From assembly GCA_021733945.1 (NCBI GenBank), contig JAIPJX010000016.1, positions 1 to 48,723 of the forward strand: a stretch of 48,723 nt of DNA. The letters are read 5' to 3'. The first letter of the stretch is position 1; every line of letters starts with the position of its first letter. The notes under the pieces are model-generated. The model saw only the letters and a program-made list of their open reading frames with translations. It made no database searches and was not told the DNA's origin. The DNA is from Verrucomicrobiota bacterium (GTDB taxonomy: Bacteria > Verrucomicrobiota > Verrucomicrobiia > Limisphaerales > SIBE01). The position numbers and the translations under genes are program-made. Below are positions 22,435-31,035 of the stretch, one piece after another.

Positions 22435-23006
22435 GACCCGGCGCGAGCCGCTTCGAGCATTTTGATCCAGGGTCCCAGATAATGCCCGTTGTCGTGATAG
22501 GTCCGTCCGGACACCAGATTTCCGTCCAGGACGCAGGCTTCATTGACATAGATGCCACCGCACACCTCCAGATCGAACTGGCACTTCGGCACCGTTGCCA
22601 TCCGGCGTCCCTTGACACAACCGGCGAACGCAGGGATTTCCACGCCGTGACAGACCGAGGCGATGGGTTTGTTTTTCTCAAAGAAATGCCGCGTGATGCG
22701 CACGAGATCGGGGTCGTACCGGATATACTCCGGTGCCCGTCCACCTGAGAACATGATTCCGAGGTATTCCTCCTCCTTCACTTCCGCGAAGGGAACATCC
22801 ACCTGAATCGTATAGCCTTCCCATTCCTTGGTGATCGTCCAGCCTTGTTTGACCTCGTGCATGACCATCTGATAGCGCCGGGCTTCGGGACCGGTCACCA
22901 CCGGTTGAATGCCAGCTTCGATCAGCCGGTAATACGGATAAAGGGTGTCGAGAGTCTCGGAGGCATCGCCGATGACGATGAGCGCTTTGCCGTTGAATGC
23001 ATGCAT
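22431..23006 (-). CDS. DJ-1/PfpI family protein (191 aa)
   Basis: Class I glutamine-amidotransferase-like fold: KALIVIGDASETLDTLYPYY, VDVPFAEVKEEEYLGIMFSG and the nucleophile elbow KPIASVCHGVEIPAFAG with Cys after SV. Family roles include protein deglycase, protease or chaperone-like activities, so the specific reaction is open. No signal peptide, whereas the three genes after it encode exported proteins. The start is ATG 23006, with no clear Shine-Dalgarno, and the stop overlaps the next ATG (ATGA), so this is the first gene of the coupled operon. Confidence 0.85.
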   Translation of the reverse strand: MHAFNGKALIVIGDASETLDTLYPYYRLIEAGIQPVVTGPEARRYQMVMHEVKQGWTITKEWEGYTIQVDVPFAEVKEEEYLGIMFSGGRAPEYIRYDPDLVRITRHFFEKNKPIASVCHGVEIPAFAGCVKGRRMATVPKCQFDLEVCGGIYVNEACVLDGNLVSGRTYHDNGHYLGPWIKMLEAARAGS

Positions 23007-23210
23007 GGAGGTTGGAAGCCGTTCAATCAGGGTTTATCACGGAAACGAATCGTTGGGCGGGAAGGCACCCGGTCCACAAGAACCCGAGCCGTCTCCCGGC
23101 AAACAAGCTGATCCCGCCGATCCTGCGTTTCATCTGCGCAGTTTAACACTCATGCCGAATTCGTCACTGAGAACCTGCACCCGAAACCACTGGCACGGCA
23201 CTGAAAAAAA

Positions 23211-23242
23211 AACACCGAACGCAATCTCTTACGTTCGGTGTT
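23211..23242 (-). terminator. Rho-independent terminator of the ribosomal supercluster
   Basis: On the minus strand AACACCGAACG pairs with CGTTCGGTGTT around a 10-nt loop and is followed by an uninterrupted run of T (A run at 23203-23212 on the plus strand). It lies just after rplQ. Confidence 0.9.
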
Positions 23243-23266
23243 CATGAAAAAAGAATTTACGAAGGA

Positions 23267-23767
23267 TCAGGAGGCCGGTTCGGACTCTGTCTTCACTTCG
23301 GTCACCGGTTCCGTCTTGGAAGCGGCGGGCTCGGCAGTGGTGGTTTCCTGTGAATTGGAACCTGCTTCCACCCACTCCAGGATGGCCATTTCCGCAGCGT
23401 CGCCCTGACGGCGATAAAGCTTCATGATCCGGGTATACCCCCCGTTGCGGGTCTTAAACCCAGGCGCGATCTCATCAAAGAGAATGCGGATGAGATCCTC
23501 CTCGCGGGCTTTGGCCACTTCGGCCTTGGTCTTGAGTTGGTGGCGGCTGTGATAGCGCAGGCGGGCGGCGGCCAGACGTCGGTCATGGATGCTCCCGCTT
23601 TTGCCCAGGGTTACCATTTTCTCAGCGACCGGCCTGGCGGCCTTCGCCTTGGCCAGGGTTGTGGTCACACGGTTGTGCTGGATCAGGCTGCAAACCAGAT
23701 TCGCAAGCATGGCGTTACGGTGACTTCCCGTGCGCCCCAGTTTGGCTGTTCGTTTCAGATGTCGCAT
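23267..23767 (-). CDS. rplQ: 50S ribosomal protein L17 (166 aa, extended C-terminus)
   Basis: L17 binds 23S rRNA domain III near the tunnel exit. The N-terminus MRHLKRTAKLGRTGSHRNAM and the RNGGYTRIMKLYRRQGDAAE block are diagnostic. Normal L17 is about 117-130 residues; here a tail of about 40 residues, rich in Glu, Thr, Ala and Ser, follows the conserved core from about residue 130. Last gene of the cluster, 12 bp after rpoA. Confidence 0.96.
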   Translation of the reverse strand: MRHLKRTAKLGRTGSHRNAMLANLVCSLIQHNRVTTTLAKAKAARPVAEKMVTLGKSGSIHDRRLAAARLRYHSRHQLKTKAEVAKAREEDLIRILFDEIAPGFKTRNGGYTRIMKLYRRQGDAAEMAILEWVEAGSNSQETTTAEPAASKTEPVTEVKTESEPAS

Positions 23768-23779
23768 TGCAGCTCCTCG

Positions 23780-24793
23780 TTATTCCGGTTTGGCCTCTTC
23801 CTTGCCAGCCTCAAGAAGGGCCGGATCAATGTTCATTCCCAAGGAAAGACCGAGACTTGTCAGTTTGTCTTTGATCTCGTTAAGCGATTTTTTACCGAAG
23901 TTGCGGTATTTCAACATTTCCGCTTCGGTCTTCATGGCCAGTTGGCCGACTGTCGTGATGTTTGCGTTGTTCAGGCAGTTGGCTGCACGCACACTGAGCT
24001 CAATCTCATTGACGCTCATGTTCAACAGCTTGCGTTGGCGGGCTTTTTCATCGTCCTGCTTGTCAGCCACTTCCTCGAATTCGACGGCATTCTTGTCGTA
24101 TCCGACGAACACATCCAGGTGATGCTGAAGGATGGCCGAAGCCTGCGTCAGTGCGTCATCGGGAGAAACACGGCCGTCGGTCCATATCTCCATCAGCAGA
24201 CGATCATAGTCGGTTCGCTGCCCCACACGGGCGCTCTCGACGTTGTAACGCACACGAACCACGGGAGAAAACAAAGAATCGATCGCAATCACACCAATTG
24301 CCTGGTCGATCTTCTTGTTTTCATCGCCCGGACAAAACCCGCGACCCACCCTCACTTCAAGCTCCATGAGGAGCTTTTTCTTCTTGTCGAGCGTGCAGAT
24401 CAGCTGTTTCGGATTGACGACTTCAAGGTTCTGATTCACCGAAATATCGGCTGCAGTCACCGCGCCTTCCTTGTTCACCGAAAGAACCACCGTCTGGGGA
24501 TCGCGGCTATGGGCTTTGAACAGAACCTTCTTCAGGTTCAAAATGACATCCGTCACGTCCTCAACAACCCCTTCAATGGTTGTGAACTCGTGCATCGCAC
24601 CGTCGATCTTGATCGAGGTAATCGCCGCGCCTTCCAGTGAAGAAAGCAACAGCCGACGCAGGGAGTTGCCGATCGTGTGACCGAATCCGGTCTCGAACGG
24701 TTCCGCTGTGAACTTGGCGTAGGTTCCCGAAGCGGTTGACTCATCCTTGGTCAACCGTTTGGGCATCTCAAAACGACCTAAACGTACTGGCAT
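23780..24793 (-). CDS. rpoA: RNA polymerase alpha subunit (337 aa)
   Basis: Alpha dimerises to nucleate core RNA polymerase. The N-terminal domain includes PFETGFGHTIGNSLRRLLLS and EGVVEDVTDVILNLKKVLFK; the C-terminal domain has ELSVRAANCLNNANITTVGQ and KYRNFGKKSLNEIKDKL, the helices that contact UP elements and activators. Full length with a Glu/Lys tail. ATG 24793; 99 bp follow the rpsD gene upstream. No internal promoter is convincing there. Confidence 0.97.
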   Translation of the reverse strand: MPVRLGRFEMPKRLTKDESTASGTYAKFTAEPFETGFGHTIGNSLRRLLLSSLEGAAITSIKIDGAMHEFTTIEGVVEDVTDVILNLKKVLFKAHSRDPQTVVLSVNKEGAVTAADISVNQNLEVVNPKQLICTLDKKKKLLMELEVRVGRGFCPGDENKKIDQAIGVIAIDSLFSPVVRVRYNVESARVGQRTDYDRLLMEIWTDGRVSPDDALTQASAILQHHLDVFVGYDKNAVEFEEVADKQDDEKARQRKLLNMSVNEIELSVRAANCLNNANITTVGQLAMKTEAEMLKYRNFGKKSLNEIKDKLTSLGLSLGMNIDPALLEAGKEEAKPE

Positions 24794-24892
24794 AATATCT
24801 CTCCAACAATTTTAAACTGATTCCAACCCCATTCCCGAAGAGGGCTGGAACCCATATAATTGTTTCTGCCGCCCGAAAGCGGTTCTTTGTTA

Positions 24893-25501
24893 TTATCGGG
24901 AATAAAATTCAACCACGGTTTGCTCGTTCGCAATCGGCTGAATATCAGCACGAGTCGGAAGACGCAGGAGGGAACCCTTAAAACCGTCGCGATTGACCGA
25001 GAGCCAATCAGGAACCGAACGACTGGTCGACAGCTCAAGGTTGCGGGTAGCCATCTGACGGGAAACACTGGTCTCCTTCATTTCGATGACGTCGTTGACC
25101 TTGACGGCATACGAAGGAATATCGACTTTGCGACCGTTCACCTTGACGTGACCGTGGCCGATCATCTGCCGGGCACTGGCACGAGAGGTGCCAAAACCCA
25201 GATTGAAGACGATGTTATCCAACCGTGTCTCCAGGATCTGCAGCATCGTTTCGCCGGTGATGCCGCGCTGGCGCAGAGCCTTCTTGTAAACCCGGCGGAA
25301 CTGTCCTTCCAAAAGACCGTAATAATAACGCATCTTCTGCTTTTCCATCAAACCCAGTGCGTATTCGGTATTCTTCCGACGCGATTTGGGTCCGTGTGCA
25401 CCGGGAGGATAGTTCTTACGTTCCAGATATTTGGATGGTCCAAAGATCGGAGTTCCAAAACGACGACTAATCCGGGTGCGAGGTCCTGTATAACGAGCCA
25501 T
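24893..25501 (-). CDS. rpsD: 30S ribosomal protein S4 (202 aa)
   Basis: Primary 16S rRNA-binding protein and translational regulator in many bacteria. MARYTGPRTRISRRFGTPIF opens the protein; the S4 domain (LETRLDNIVFNLGFGTSRAS, then ARQMIGHGHVKVNGRKVDIP) is intact. The N-terminus has no four-cysteine zinc knuckle, so this is the zinc-free form. Lies between rpsK and rpoA. Confidence 0.97.
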   Translation of the reverse strand: MARYTGPRTRISRRFGTPIFGPSKYLERKNYPPGAHGPKSRRKNTEYALGLMEKQKMRYYYGLLEGQFRRVYKKALRQRGITGETMLQILETRLDNIVFNLGFGTSRASARQMIGHGHVKVNGRKVDIPSYAVKVNDVIEMKETSVSRQMATRNLELSTSRSVPDWLSVNRDGFKGSLLRLPTRADIQPIANEQTVVEFYSR

Positions 25502-25540
25502 AGGAGATATTAAAAATGAGCGATTAACCTGGGTAACGAC

Positions 25541-26254
25541 TTAGACGCGGCGTTTCTTGCGCGGACGACATCCGTTGTGCGGCACAGGGGTGACATCCTT
25601 GATGCTGGAGATCTCCAACCCGATCGCCTGGAGGGCCCGAATGGCCGATTCCCGACCTGAACCCGGTCCCTTGACCATGATCTCGACCTCCCGCAGACCG
25701 TGAGACATCGCCTGTCGCGCTGCGTCCTGAGCCACCTGCTGGGCGGCAAAAGCGGTGCTTTTCCGGGAACCACGAAACCCGACTTTGCCGGAACTGGACC
25801 AACCCAGCGTGTTGCCGTGCATGTCCGAGATCGTCACCAGCGTATTGTTGAACGTGGCAAGGATGTTGGCAATGCCAACAGCGACATTCTTGGATCCCTT
25901 GGCCTTGACGATCTTCTTGGCACCGGGATCTTCACCGAGCAATTCCGCCGCTGTGGGCGCTGAAGCAGCCGCAGTCAGAACCGGAGCGCCTTCCGCAGCT
26001 TTTGCAGCGTCGGAGGCGCCCTTCTTGCCACCTTTGGCGGGTTTCTTGGCTGCAGCCGGAGCTTCAGCAGATGCTGTCGCATCGGCGACTGCGGCCTCTA
26101 CCGGAGCTGCCGCGGGAGCGGGAGTTTCCTCAGGCGTCGCCGCCTCCGGAGTCTCAGGGGTGGAATTCGCGTCGAGAGTTGAATCAGGAGCGGATTTTGC
26201 AGACTTGGCCGTTTTTTTGGCGGCTGTCTTTTTTGGCTTGGGAGTCTCTGCCAT
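25541..26254 (-). CDS. rpsK: 30S ribosomal protein S11 with long N-terminal extension (237 aa)
   Basis: The conserved S11 core starts around residue 112 ([40 protein letters not shown]) and ends in the RNA-binding tail [15 protein letters not shown]. It helps form the platform near the E site. Ahead of it lie about 110 residues that are Lys-rich at first ([17 protein letters not shown]), then Ala/Pro/Glu/Thr-rich. Ordinary S11 is about 129 residues. There is no later start with a better context, and ATG 26254 follows rpsM after 44 bp. The extension looks disordered. Confidence 0.95.
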   Translation of the reverse strand: MAETPKPKKTAAKKTAKSAKSAPDSTLDANSTPETPEAATPEETPAPAAAPVEAAVADATASAEAPAAAKKPAKGGKKGASDAAKAAEGAPVLTAAASAPTAAELLGEDPGAKKIVKAKGSKNVAVGIANILATFNNTLVTISDMHGNTLGWSSSGKVGFRGSRKSTAFAAQQVAQDAARQAMSHGLREVEIMVKGPGSGRESAIRALQAIGLEISSIKDVTPVPHNGCRPRKKRRV

Positions 26255-26298
26255 GAACAGTAAGATTAAAGGTTTCTAAAAAGGATCACCGGATCCGA

Positions 26299-26694
26299 CT
26301 AATGTTTGCCAGATTTGGCGTTCGGGTTGCGCTGCACACCCACCGTACGACGGGGGCCCTTGCGCGAACGAGCATTCGTCTGTGTTCGTTGCCCACGGAC
26401 CGGAAGGCCGCGCAGATGTCGGATTCCACGATAGGATTTGATCGACTGCAACCGCTTCAGGTTCATTCCGTGCTCACGCCGGAGATCGCCCTCAATCACG
26501 TATTTCCCATCCTGAATCGAATGGGCAATCTGCGAAAGTTGTTGTTCGTTCAGATCCTTGGCTCGGATACTGCCTTCAATCTTCGCATTCGCGAGGATTT
26601 CCAATGCATTGACCGGACCAATTCCATAGATATAGCGCAAGGCAATATCGATCCGCTTGTGACTCGGGATGTCTACACCCAGGATTCGCGCCAT
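26299..26694 (-). CDS. rpsM: 30S ribosomal protein S13 (131 aa)
   Basis: Head protein contacting 23S rRNA and P-site tRNA through bridge B1. [20 protein letters not shown], the [11 protein letters not shown] loop and the C-terminal [19 protein letters not shown] are diagnostic. Normal length, followed by rpsK. Confidence 0.97.
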   Translation of the reverse strand: MARILGVDIPSHKRIDIALRYIYGIGPVNALEILANAKIEGSIRAKDLNEQQLSQIAHSIQDGKYVIEGDLRREHGMNLKRLQSIKSYRGIRHLRGLPVRGQRTQTNARSRKGPRRTVGVQRNPNAKSGKH

Positions 26695-26710
26695 AATAAC
26701 TGCCTTTCGT

Positions 26711-26824
26711 TCAACCTTGTCGCTGTTTGTGACGGGCGTTCGTGCAAATCACACGAATAACGCCTTTACGCCGGATGATTCTGCAGTGCTCGCAGAGTCG
26801 TTTAACTGATGCACGAACTTTCAT
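26711..26824 (-). CDS. rpmJ: 50S ribosomal protein L36 (37 aa)
   Basis: Too short for most ORF lists. Reads [20 protein letters not shown] then [17 protein letters not shown], with the C-x2-C plus C-x4-H zinc ligands (Cys-Cys-Cys-His) of the zinc-binding form. It binds 23S rRNA near helices 89 and 91. It follows map directly; infA, which often precedes rpmJ, is absent from this gap. A hairpin (CGCCGG-ACAAA-CCGGCG) lies 19 bp before the ATG. Confidence 0.95.
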   Translation of the reverse strand: MKVRASVKRLCEHCRIIRRKGVIRVICTNARHKQRQG

Positions 26825-26959
26825 AATTCAAAACAATGTCAACGCCGGTTTGTCCGGCGCATTTTACCAATGCCAAAACAATTTTATTGAACGGCCGGAC
26901 TTTCTCATTCGTCGAGTTCCGCCCGTTTTCACGGTTCCGTCACCGGGCAACCCGCCCGC

Positions 26960-27736
26960 TCATACTGATTCAGTCACCGTCCGACAGTTTTCCGGACGAG
27001 TCAGGATCTCCGGCTCGGACTCGGTGATGAGCACCGTGTGCTCAAAATGCGCCGAAGGTTGTTTATCCTTCGTCACCACCGTCCAGCCATCCCGCAAAAT
27101 CTGCACCGCCGCACCACCCGCATTCACCATTGGCTCGATGGCCAATGTCATTCCCGGCCGCAACTTCGCCGAGGATTTGCCATCCACGAAATTCGGAACC
27201 TGCGGTTCCTCATGCATCGTGCGACCCACACCATGACCCACAAATTCACGAACCACGCTGAAACCATGTTTCTCAACGTAGGTCTGCACGGCCCGGGAGA
27301 TGTCAACCACCCGGTTTCCAGCGACCGCCTGGGCAATGCCCTCGTGCAGGGATCGCTCCGTGACATCCATCAGCTTCTGCGCTTTCAGATCGCACCCGCC
27401 CACCGATACCGTCCTGGCGTTGTCGCCGATAAAACCTTCGAACACGACGCCTACATCGATGCTGATGATGTCCCCGAACTGAATTTTCCGATCGCTTGCC
27501 ATTCCATGCACAACTTCTTCGTTGACAGAAAGACAAACATGGCACGGGTACTTTTTGTATCCCAAAAATGCGCTCTTGCCACCGTAATGTTTAATTCGCG
27601 TTGCGGCATATTCATCGATGTCCCGCGTGCTCATTCCGGGATTCACCCAGGAACACAGCTCTTTCAGGACGATGCTCGCAACCCCGCCGGCCAGACGCAT
27701 TCCCTGCGCCTCACGCTCATTTTTTAAAATGATCAT
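26960..27736 (-). CDS. map: Methionine aminopeptidase type I (258 aa)
   Basis: Removes the N-terminal Met of nascent proteins. All metal ligands are visible: VVHGMAS (His), DIISIDVGVVFEGFIGDNAR (two Asp), REFVGHGVGRTMHEEPQVPN (His), TLAIEPMV (Glu) and HFEHTVLITE (Glu). I start at ATG 27736 (MIILKNEREAQGMRLAG); the frame is open for 48 more codons upstream to a TTG, but the usual family start is here. Sits after secY, where adk is often found between; adk is absent. Confidence 0.95.
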   Translation of the reverse strand: MIILKNEREAQGMRLAGGVASIVLKELCSWVNPGMSTRDIDEYAATRIKHYGGKSAFLGYKKYPCHVCLSVNEEVVHGMASDRKIQFGDIISIDVGVVFEGFIGDNARTVSVGGCDLKAQKLMDVTERSLHEGIAQAVAGNRVVDISRAVQTYVEKHGFSVVREFVGHGVGRTMHEEPQVPNFVDGKSSAKLRPGMTLAIEPMVNAGGAAVQILRDGWTVVTKDKQPSAHFEHTVLITESEPEILTRPENCRTVTESV

Positions 27737-27936
27737 CCGTCTAATTCGTCCGCTCCATCCACTCGTAAAGACCTCTTCACGAATCCCGATCGCCTGCCGA
27801 ACTCTGTCAATGAACAGCCAACCAACCCGTTCCCGCTTTTCGAGAGCTGGCAAACTCTCATAAAGTGAAGAGGGACGCAATCATTAAGCCAGTTTATTTT
27901 AACGGTTGCACCGCGCCCCCTGATTTCCGCGGGTCT

Positions 27937-29316
27937 CTAGAAACGGCCCTTTAACCGGCCTTTCTTGAGGAACCCGTCGTAGTGCCGCATCAGAAGATGC
28001 GACTCCATTTGGCGCATTGTATCCAGCATCACACCCACCGTGATCAGAATACTTGTCCCACCAAAGAACTGCGAGACCGTGGGCGGAATGGAGAACAGAT
28101 CACCCAGGATCATCGGCATCACCGCAATCACCGTGAGGAAAACGGCCCCGGCCAGAGTGATCCGGCTCATTGCCCGATGCAGGAATTCACTGGTCGCCTG
28201 CCCCGGACGCACCCCGGGAATATAGCCGCCGTATTTCTTGAGATCATCGGAGATTTGCAGCTCGTTAAACTGGGTGGCAACCCAGAAATACGAGAAGAAC
28301 AGAATCATCAGTGCATACAGGAAATAATAGGCGGGTTGTCCGGCACTGATCATGCGCCCGATTTCCTCAAAGAATTTAACCTCTGAAACCTGACCCAACT
28401 TCAGAAAAACCATCGACGGGAACATCAGGATCGCCTGGGCAAAGATGATCGGCATGACACCGGCATAGTTCACACGCAGGGGCATGAAGGAACTCCCCCC
28501 GGCATAGACCTTGCGCCCAACCGCACGCTGCGCATATTGCACAGGAATCTTGCGTTGCGCCTGAGTCACCGCGACCACTCCCGCGATCACAGCCAGTAGC
28601 AGAAGAACCAGAGCCACGGCATGTGGGAAGATGAAATTGGACGTAATCCCTTCGGGAGGGAAGAACATCGTGTAGAGGGATGAACCCGCCACCGGAAGGT
28701 CGGAAACAATTCCGATCGTAATGATCAACGAGATGCCATTCCCGATTCCACGATCGGTAATCTGCTCTCCCAACCACATCAACAGCATGGTTCCCGTCGT
28801 CAGGACAAGAATCGTCTGAATCCGATACCACCAGATGTTGTCGACCACGATCAACTCGCCGGTGAACCCGTTGAAAATCTGCTTCGGATTCTCCCATCCC
28901 AGGGTCATCAACGTTCCGTGACCCAGGCAGAGCAGCACCGTCAGATATCGCCCGTACTGAATGATCCGCGCACGGCCACCCTCTTCCCGAACCAACTTGC
29001 TCAACGAAGGAACCACGGCACTCAGGAGCTGCACAATGATCGTGGCGGTAATGTAGGGCATGATGCCCAAGGCCCCGATGGCGCAGTTCTGGAGAGCTCC
29101 TCCCGTAAAGAGATTGTACATCCCCAGAAGCGAGTTATCCATCTGGTTGGGATTTGCGTCGAAATGCGCCCGCAAAGCCCCGGCGTCCAGTCCAGGGACG
29201 GGAATCCAAGCTACAACCCGGCAGATTGCCAATACGAGGAGCGTAAAGATAATCCTGGATTTAAGCTCCGGAATCTTGAAGCAGTTGGCAAATGGCTTGA
29301 TGATCGTGGCTAGCAT
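27937..29316 (-). CDS. secY: Preprotein translocase subunit SecY (459 aa)
   Basis: Channel-forming subunit of the Sec translocon with ten membrane helices. Recognisable parts are IPELKSRIIFTLLVLAICRV, LSKLVREEGGRARIIQYGRY and the C-terminal segment with SEFLHRAMSRITLAGAVFLT. Cytoplasmic loop around GRKVYAGGSSFMPLRVNYAG is conserved. Normal spc-operon position after rplO. Confidence 0.97.
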   Translation of the reverse strand: MLATIIKPFANCFKIPELKSRIIFTLLVLAICRVVAWIPVPGLDAGALRAHFDANPNQMDNSLLGMYNLFTGGALQNCAIGALGIMPYITATIIVQLLSAVVPSLSKLVREEGGRARIIQYGRYLTVLLCLGHGTLMTLGWENPKQIFNGFTGELIVVDNIWWYRIQTILVLTTGTMLLMWLGEQITDRGIGNGISLIITIGIVSDLPVAGSSLYTMFFPPEGITSNFIFPHAVALVLLLLAVIAGVVAVTQAQRKIPVQYAQRAVGRKVYAGGSSFMPLRVNYAGVMPIIFAQAILMFPSMVFLKLGQVSEVKFFEEIGRMISAGQPAYYFLYALMILFFSYFWVATQFNELQISDDLKKYGGYIPGVRPGQATSEFLHRAMSRITLAGAVFLTVIAVMPMILGDLFSIPPTVSQFFGGTSILITVGVMLDTMRQMESHLLMRHYDGFLKKGRLKGRF

Positions 29317-29337
29317 CGTGAGGGAGGCGAAAACCGA

Positions 29338-29811
29338 TTACGCCTTGTCAGATTTGGGCTCTTTTGGAACAACGATTTCGCAGGTTCCACCCAATTTCTC
29401 AATCTTCGCCCGCGCCGATGCGCTGCATGCGTCAACCAAGATCGTCAGTTTCTTTTTCAAATCTCCCTTTCCAAGGATTTTGATCCGCTTCAGCGTTCCG
29501 TTGGCCAAACCCGCCTTGCGAAGCGCGGCACCGTCAATCTGAGCACCGTCCTCGAACGTATTCAAATCGCTCACATTCACCGGTGCATAACGCACCGTGT
29601 GCATCGCGTTGTTAAAACCCCGTTTCGGAAGCCGGCGAATCAAAGGCATCTGACCGCCCTCGAACCCGGGACGAATGGAACTACCGGACCGGGCCGACTG
29701 GCCCTTTCCACCGCGTCCGCTGGTTTTACCACGTCCGCTGGACTCACCCTGACCAAGCCGCTTGCGACGGTGCTTGGCACCGGGTCTAGGTTGAAGATTA
29801 TGTAAACGCAT
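29338..29811 (-). CDS. rplO: 50S ribosomal protein L15 (157 aa)
   Basis: Binds 23S rRNA and helps late assembly. MRLHNLQPRPGAKHRRKRLG followed by the Gly-rich GQGESSGRGKTSGRGGKGQS and EGGQMPLIRRLPKRGF are diagnostic. Only 7 bp separate it from rpsE, so no rpmD (L30) can be encoded between them. The last residues are Lys/Pro/Glu-rich. Confidence 0.97.
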   Translation of the reverse strand: MRLHNLQPRPGAKHRRKRLGQGESSGRGKTSGRGGKGQSARSGSSIRPGFEGGQMPLIRRLPKRGFNNAMHTVRYAPVNVSDLNTFEDGAQIDGAALRKAGLANGTLKRIKILGKGDLKKKLTILVDACSASARAKIEKLGGTCEIVVPKEPKSDKA

Positions 29812-29818
29812 AAACTAC

Positions 29819-30550
29819 TTAGGCTGAAACTTCACCGGACGCGGGTTCGGAAGGCTTGGATGCTGGGCCTTCGGTCGCAGGAGCGACTGTGGCAGGAGTC
29901 GGCTCTGTCGGTGCAACGGCTGGTGCCGCTGCAGCAGCAGGAACCACCTCCGGAACCGGAACAGCTGCTTTCCTGGGTTTGTATGCCAAACCACGCAACT
30001 TGTAGATCTCCTCCTTCACGCGAAGGCTCTGAAGCGCTGTGAGCGTCGCTTTGGCGACATTCGCGGCGTTTTTCGATCCAAGCGATTTCGTCAGGATATC
30101 CTTGATACCGACCGATTCAATCACAGCGCGCACGGTTTTGCCGGCGATCACCCCTGTTCCAGGGGATGCGGGACGAAGCAGCACCTCTGCCCCGCCGTAC
30201 CGTGATGTCACTTCATGGGGAATGGTTGCTTCCCGCATCGAAATGGGAACCATGCGCCGTTTGGCGTCCTCGCTCCCCTTCCGAATGGCGTCAGCCACCT
30301 CACCGGCTTTTCCGAGTCCAATGCCAACGCGTCCCTTGCGATCGCCAACGATCAGAAGTGCGCTGAAACTGAACCGCCGGCCACCCTTGACCACCTTGGA
30401 CGAGCGGTTGATAAAAACAACCTTCTCGCTCAACTCATTGCCATCGCGCCCATCGCCCGGTCCGCCATCGGTCCTGCGGCGCCCCCGCCCGAACCCGCGG
30501 CCTCCCGGACGGTTGCCCGCCTCAAAACTAGATTTTGCTTGTTCCGCCAC
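29819..30550 (-). CDS. rpsE: 30S ribosomal protein S5 with N- and C-terminal extensions (243 aa)
   Basis: Body protein with roles in decoding accuracy and helicase activity. Core at about 39-190: [20 protein letters not shown], then [20 protein letters not shown] and the second domain [20 protein letters not shown]. Starts with GTG 30550 preceded by CAGGAG. The N-terminus adds a Gly/Arg-rich stretch and the C-terminus adds about 49 Ala/Pro/Thr/Glu residues after YKPRK. Typical S5 is about 165 residues. Confidence 0.96.
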   Translation of the reverse strand: MAEQAKSSFEAGNRPGGRGFGRGRRRTDGGPGDGRDGNELSEKVVFINRSSKVVKGGRRFSFSALLIVGDRKGRVGIGLGKAGEVADAIRKGSEDAKRRMVPISMREATIPHEVTSRYGGAEVLLRPASPGTGVIAGKTVRAVIESVGIKDILTKSLGSKNAANVAKATLTALQSLRVKEEIYKLRGLAYKPRKAAVPVPEVVPAAAAAPAVAPTEPTPATVAPATEGPASKPSEPASGEVSA

Positions 30551-30571
30551 GACTATTGTCTCCTGATCTTG

Positions 30572-30937
30572 TTAGAAATTTAAGCCCGCTTCGCGAACCA
30601 CATCGGCTAGCGCTTTGACTTTTCCATGATACTTGGCGGCGCTGCGGTCAAACACAACCTTCGCGATACCCTTGCTTTTGGCTGCTTCGGCAGCCAGCTT
30701 TCCGACGATGATAGCGCTTTTAACGTTTGCGCCCAACTTTTCACGGTCCGGTGTCAGTTTGTTGAGGGTCGATGCCGAGGCCAGAGTCACCCCTGCTTCA
30801 TCATCGATGAACTGAACATGAATGTTTTTGCCGGTAAACCGGACGCTTAGCCGCGGCCGTTCCACTGTGCCGTACAGTTTCTTTCGGATCCGCCACCGGC
30901 GTCTCTGAAGAAGTTCTTTTTTCTTGTCTGATCTCAT
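30572..30937 (-). CDS. rplR: 50S ribosomal protein L18 (121 aa)
   Basis: Binds 5S rRNA in the central protuberance. The N-terminal RRRWRIRKKLYGTVERPRLS followed by VRFTGKNIHVQFIDDEAGVT and the C-terminal VVFDRSAAKYHGKVKALADV block identify it. ATG 30937; 98 bp separate it from rplF. That gap has no gene. Confidence 0.97.
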   Translation of the reverse strand: MRSDKKKELLQRRRWRIRKKLYGTVERPRLSVRFTGKNIHVQFIDDEAGVTLASASTLNKLTPDREKLGANVKSAIIVGKLAAEAAKSKGIAKVVFDRSAAKYHGKVKALADVVREAGLNF

Positions 30938-31035
30938 GCTTGGTGAACCACGGATTTTGCCGTGGCCAATATAAAAATGTTGTCGAAAATCCGTACTCCA
31001 CAGTTGGTTTGAACAAAATCCAAACCGACCCGGAA

